Positions 60,798-64,000 of a stretch of 64,000 nucleotides of DNA are shown one piece after another. The position numbers and the translations under genes are program-made. The stretch's first letter is position 1. The number at the start of each line of letters is the position of its first letter. The DNA is from Faeciplasma sp045660445. GTDB taxonomy: Bacteria > Bacillota > Clostridia > Oscillospirales > Ruminococcaceae. The stretch spans positions 124,001 to 188,000 of the forward strand of contig JAZRDR010000010.1 in the NCBI GenBank assembly GCA_045660445.1, read 5' to 3'. The notes under the pieces were generated by a model. It searched no databases. It was not told where the DNA came from and saw nothing but the letters and a program-made list of their open reading frames with translations.

Positions 60798-62960
60798 TTA
60801 GAACTGCATATCGGCAAGTGTGAACGCGGACGAATAGTAATCTGTGCAGTAATAAGTGCCGAAATCAAAGTCGACCTCATAAACCGCAAGAGTCGTTCTC
60901 AAGCCGGTTCTTGTACCTCTAACTTCAACGATGATAGATTGCTGGCCACTTCCTGCTATAAGAATCGGGATACTCGTTCCTGCTTCGTTTGCAGTGATAT
61001 AAATCTGCGAAGAAACCTCTGTATTTGTGTTCTGATCCTTAAATGTCAGATAATATGATGTTTTTGCAGTTGAGGGAATATCAACATAAAGAACCATTTG
61101 AACAAGCTCCGGTCCATCAGGGGAAGTTCCCGGAATATTGGGATTGTTTGGATCAAACGGATCAATAGTCGGATCTTCAAAAGGATCAGATACAATTCCA
61201 CTTCCGTCGGAAACATAAATTGTAACGACAGTGCTTCTTGTAACAGAATCGCCTGCTACGATATTCTGAGAAATAACAGTGTCGATGGGTTCACTCGATT
61301 CTACGTACTGAACCTTGGGCTCAAGATAAGCCTCTCTGATCATGTCTTCAGCTTCTGAAACATCATATCCGACAACATCGGGAACAATAGTGTCTTCAGT
61401 AGACGGGCCCAAGCTGACATAAACTCTTACAGTTGTTCCTTCCTCAACAACTGCGCCAACAGCGGGATCTGTACTGATTACATAACCTGCTGCAATATCA
61501 TCGCTTTCCTTTTCAATACGCATAACCATGAGATCTTCGCCGGTTAGCGCTGCATATGCGGAATTATAGTGATAGTCAACAACGTCGGGAACGGATACCA
61601 TTCTTGTGCCTTTGCTGACTGTTACCTTAATAGTGTCGCCCTTCTTGACGATTCTGCCTTCGGCCTTTTCCTGATATACAATGATACCAGCCTCGTATTC
61701 CGAGTTAAATTCTTCAGAGGCTACAAGCTGAATATCTGTAAATTCTGCTCTTGCATCGTAATAATTTCTGCCTATAAGTTCGGGCATGACATAGTCGTTT
61801 GAAGATGACGGAGCGGTTTTAAAAGCACTTAAAATCACGTTAGCAACAAATAATGTGGCAACGATGATAACGGTTACTGTTACTGCCGCAAGAATGGGAA
61901 GAATATAATTGTGGCGAGGCTCATCGTCATAATCGTCATATTCATCGTATTCATCATCGTAATACTCTTCTTCGATGTATTCTTCTTCCTGAACAGGCTT
62001 TGTTTCTTTGATCTTCTTCGGTTTACGCTTCATTTTGGGAAGCTTGTCCGCTAAAGATTTAACACCCGCAAGAACTCCGCCTGCAGAAGCTGACTTTTCA
62101 ACACCGGAATCAATATATCCAAAAGTTATGCTTTGGTCAACCTTAAACGCTTCAATATCGCGGATCATTTCAGATGCTGACTGATAACGCTTTGAAGTCT
62201 CCTTTTCCATAGCGTGCAAAATAATCTCTTCAAGACCTTTATATAACGAAGAGACATATGTTGAAGGAGCAACGGGTTCATCATTCATGTGCATAAGTGC
62301 TACGGAGACAGGCGTTTCACCGTCGAACGGTTTTCTACCGGTGAGCATCTCATACATCATAACACCGACAGAATAAATATCGCTCTTCTCATCGGTTCTA
62401 GCACCTCTTGCTTGTTCAGGAGATACATAGTGAACCGATCCCATCGTTTTTTCAGAAAGAGTGTTTGAGCTTTGTCGTGAAAATCTAGCAATGCCAAAAT
62501 CCATCACCTTAATGCTTCCGTCAGACATAAGCATAACGTTATGAGGCTTGATATCGCGATGAACGATTCCCCTGTCGTGTGCAAGCTGTAAAGCTCGCAA
62601 TATCTGAATAGTGAAATGAACGCAGTCACGCCACTTTAAAAGGCCCTGCTGTTCGATATATTCTTTAAGCGTGATACCGTCGATATGTTCCATTACGATA
62701 TACTGCATATCGTTTTCATACCCAACGTCGAAAATTCTTACAATGTTGGGATGAGAAAGAACGGCAATAGCCTTGCTTTCGTTTCGGAAACGTCTTACAA
62801 ACTCGTCGCTTGCCAAAAATTCGCTCTTTAAAATCTTAACGGCAACAACCCTGTTCTCCATTATGTCTTTAGCTCTGTAAACGTCGGCCATTCCGCCGGC
62901 ACCGATAAGCTCAATGATTTCATATCTTCCGTCAAGTTTCATACCGATAAATCTATCCAT
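60798..62960 (-). CDS. prkC: Ser/Thr protein kinase PrkC with PASTA domains
   Basis: A 720-residue membrane receptor kinase sensing muropeptides. The kinase domain holds IGAGGMADVYRAKD, HRDIKPHNVM, DFGIARF and SPEQARG. An acidic Tyr/Asp-rich stretch precedes one membrane segment (ILPILAAVTVTVIIVATLFV), then three PASTA repeats (MPELIGRN, VPDVVDYH, VPDVVGYD). After a Pro/Asp-rich linker, about 100 extra beta-rich residues form an unassigned C-terminal domain. ATG 62960 has CGGAGTG upstream. Confidence 0.95.
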   Translation of the reverse strand: MDRFIGMKLDGRYEIIELIGAGGMADVYRAKDIMENRVVAVKILKSEFLASDEFVRRFRNESKAIAVLSHPNIVRIFDVGYENDMQYIVMEHIDGITLKEYIEQQGLLKWRDCVHFTIQILRALQLAHDRGIVHRDIKPHNVMLMSDGSIKVMDFGIARFSRQSSNTLSEKTMGSVHYVSPEQARGARTDEKSDIYSVGVMMYEMLTGRKPFDGETPVSVALMHMNDEPVAPSTYVSSLYKGLEEIILHAMEKETSKRYQSASEMIRDIEAFKVDQSITFGYIDSGVEKSASAGGVLAGVKSLADKLPKMKRKPKKIKETKPVQEEEYIEEEYYDDEYDEYDDYDDEPRHNYILPILAAVTVTVIIVATLFVANVILSAFKTAPSSSNDYVMPELIGRNYYDARAEFTDIQLVASEEFNSEYEAGIIVYQEKAEGRIVKKGDTIKVTVSKGTRMVSVPDVVDYHYNSAYAALTGEDLMVMRIEKESDDIAAGYVISTDPAVGAVVEEGTTVRVYVSLGPSTEDTIVPDVVGYDVSEAEDMIREAYLEPKVQYVESSEPIDTVISQNIVAGDSVTRSTVVTIYVSDGSGIVSDPFEDPTIDPFDPNNPNIPGTSPDGPELVQMVLYVDIPSTAKTSYYLTFKDQNTNTEVSSQIYITANEAGTSIPILIAGSGQQSIIVEVRGTRTGLRTTLAVYEVDFDFGTYYCTDYYSSAFTLADMQF

Positions 62961-62987
62961 ATTTACACTCCGTTTCAAAGATTTTCG

Positions 62988-63716
62988 TTAAAGCGATATT
63001 AAAACCGCCGTGATGTTATCTCTTCCGCCACTGTTGTTTGCATAGTCAATAAGCTCGCCTGATGATTGCTCTAACGGTCGCTTATAAACAATACTGTATA
63101 TAAGCTCATCAGAACAGTAATTTGTAAGTCCGTCTGTACAAATAAGCATTACAGCGCCCTGAGTCAAGTCAACTTCGAAATAATCGACATCAACTGTGCT
63201 TTCAACGCCAATCGCACGGGTTATAATATTCTTCATTTTGTGGACTTTCATCTCATCATCGTTGATAACGCCTTTGGCATGAAGATATTCAACAACGGTG
63301 TGATCGTTTGTTATCTGAGTTATGCCAGAGTCGTTTAAAACATATGCTCTAGAGTCTCCGACACTTGCAATATATCCTACATTATTATGTACTAAAACCG
63401 CAACGCACGTGGTTCCCATGCCTTCGTTTTCGGAATTATCCTTGCTCTTTTGATAAACGACCGAATTTGCGGCAACAAGTGCAGACGTCATCATTGATTT
63501 AACACTTCTGGGCTCCATATCACGTCTATAACTAAGTGTAAGTCTGTCATATACGATATCGGACGTCATCTCGCTGGCAACACTTCCGCTGTTCGCTCCG
63601 CCCATGCCGTCGCACACGACAGCGATGCACGTATCGTCATTAGGCATTGAAACTCTGAATCTGTCTTGATTTTCATTTCTTTGTTTTCCGATATCGGACT
63701 TTCCCACAACAAACAT
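62988..63716 (-). CDS. prpC: PP2C-type Ser/Thr phosphatase PrpC
   Basis: A 242-residue manganese-dependent phosphatase opposing PrkC. Motifs are GKQRNENQDRF, VVCDGMGGANSG, VGDSRAYV, TRAIGV and the C-terminal GGRDNITAVLI. ATG 63716 has AAGGAGGTG upstream. It sits directly before prkC, the conserved kinase-phosphatase pair, 27 bases from the prkC ATG. Confidence 0.96.
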   Translation of the reverse strand: MFVVGKSDIGKQRNENQDRFRVSMPNDDTCIAVVCDGMGGANSGSVASEMTSDIVYDRLTLSYRRDMEPRSVKSMMTSALVAANSVVYQKSKDNSENEGMGTTCVAVLVHNNVGYIASVGDSRAYVLNDSGITQITNDHTVVEYLHAKGVINDDEMKVHKMKNIITRAIGVESTVDVDYFEVDLTQGAVMLICTDGLTNYCSDELIYSIVYKRPLEQSSGELIDYANNSGGRDNITAVLISL

Positions 63717-63747
63717 ACAGTCCACCTCCTTATAATTTAAAGGTCAG

Positions 63748-64000
63748 TTATATCTCATATTCACGTCTTAACTGCCCGCAAGCGGCATCGATGTCCGAGC
63801 CGAGAGTTCTTCTTACAGTTGCATTTATGCCCATATCGCAGAGCATTTTGCAAAACTTCTGTGCGGAATGTCGATTAGATGTGAAGTTTCTTTCTTTAAT
63901 TTTATTAACAGGTATTATATTTATATGTGAGGGCATTCTTTTAACCAAAGATGCTAATGCTTTTGCATCGTCATAAGAGTCGTTCTCGCCATCAATAAGT
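63748..64000 (-). CDS. rlmN: 23S rRNA/tRNA adenine methyltransferase RlmN (3' part)
   Basis: The reading frame is open to the window edge, so only the last 83 residues of this radical SAM enzyme are visible. They show the family blocks LIDGENDSYDDA, RMPSHINIIPVN and GSDIDAACGQL, whose Cys is the methylated catalytic Cys of RlmN (C355 in E. coli). RlmN methylates A2503 of 23S rRNA and A37 of some tRNAs. It lies upstream of prpC-prkC-rsgA, matching the usual order. Confidence 0.92.
   Translation of the reverse strand, partial: LIDGENDSYDDAKALASLVKRMPSHINIIPVNKIKERNFTSNRHSAQKFCKMLCDMGINATVRRTLGSDIDAACGQLRREYEI

Noticed and set aside
1..64000. CRISPR arrays, insertion sequences, tRNA or rRNA genes, defence or biosynthetic clusters
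   Set aside because: No regularly spaced repeats, transposase genes, tRNA-like or rRNA sequences, or such gene sets were seen on reading through the window; detection of tRNA by eye is imperfect.

Overview
The window is a continuous stretch of chromosomal core genome from a low-GC, endospore-forming Firmicute of class Clostridia, most like an anaerobic Oscillospiraceae/Ruminococcaceae-type bacterium. The family-level placement is inference. The evidence is the spore-specific set (yqfC, yqfD, a ylbJ-like gene, yunB, sigG, sigE, spoIIGA, spoVM, a spoIVFB-like protease), GatCAB, a transketolase split into two subunits, Firmicutes-type MutS2, YlbF, DivIVA, SepF and YlmH, a tyrosine T-box leader, and AGGAGG-type ribosome binding sites. 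About 55 of the 62 protein genes lie on the minus strand. I see no tRNA, rRNA, CRISPR array, insertion sequence or prophage.

Layout, left to right. 0-2.2 kb (plus strand): U32-family protein and mannose-6-phosphate isomerase, closed by a bidirectional terminator. 2.2-10.6 kb (minus): tyrosine recombinase, mutS2, recO, yqzL, era, ybeY, phoH, yqfD, yqfC, a shortened version of the Bacillus yqfC-to-recO cluster. 10.7-11.7 kb (plus): a ylbJ-like spore membrane protein. 11.7-17.6 kb (minus): gatB, gatA, gatC, ligA, yunB. 17.6-21.7 kb: split transketolase, Cof-type phosphatase, RluD-like pseudouridine synthase, lspA. 21.8-26.6 kb: ileS, divIVA, ylmH, sepF (division cluster). 26.7-34 kb: HlyD-like protein, miaA, mutL, mutS, ylbF. 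34.1-36.1 kb (plus): DnaD-domain protein and DnaC/DnaI-like helicase loader. 36.1-37.7 kb: tyrS with its T-box. 37.7-40.1 kb: sigG, sigE, spoIIGA. 40.2-45.2 kb: M18 aminopeptidase, lytic transglycosylase, coaE, Sua5/TsaC, prfA, DUF951. 45.3-46.2 kb (plus): S1-repeat protein. 46.2-50.8 kb: rarA, then clpX, clpP, tig. 50.9-59 kb: phosphoesterase, DUF1540 (plus), thrC, yraN, rnhB, rbgA, lepB, rplS, DUF2344, radical SAM. 59.1-64 kb: spoIVFB-like, spoVM, rsgA, prkC, prpC, and the 3' end of rlmN running off the window.

How the genes work together: the content is replication and repair (MutS/MutL, LigA, RecO, RarA, DnaD plus helicase loader), translation (IleS, TyrS, GatCAB, PrfA, L19, Era, RbgA, RsgA, YbeY, RlmN), protein quality control (Tig, ClpP, ClpX), division (DivIVA, SepF) and the sporulation sigma cascade (SpoIIGA processes pro-SigE; SigG follows from a sigma-F-like promoter). 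Several promoters were read by eye as TTGNNN-N17-TANNNT.

I found no convincing undescribed multigene system. The most interesting non-coding signals are a pair of NrdR-box-like palindromes exactly 31 bp apart between mutS/mutL and the replication-initiation genes, a perfect 13-bp-arm palindrome across the transcription and translation start of spoIIGA, and two microgenes (spoVM, 29 codons; yqzL, 51 codons, overlapping recO).
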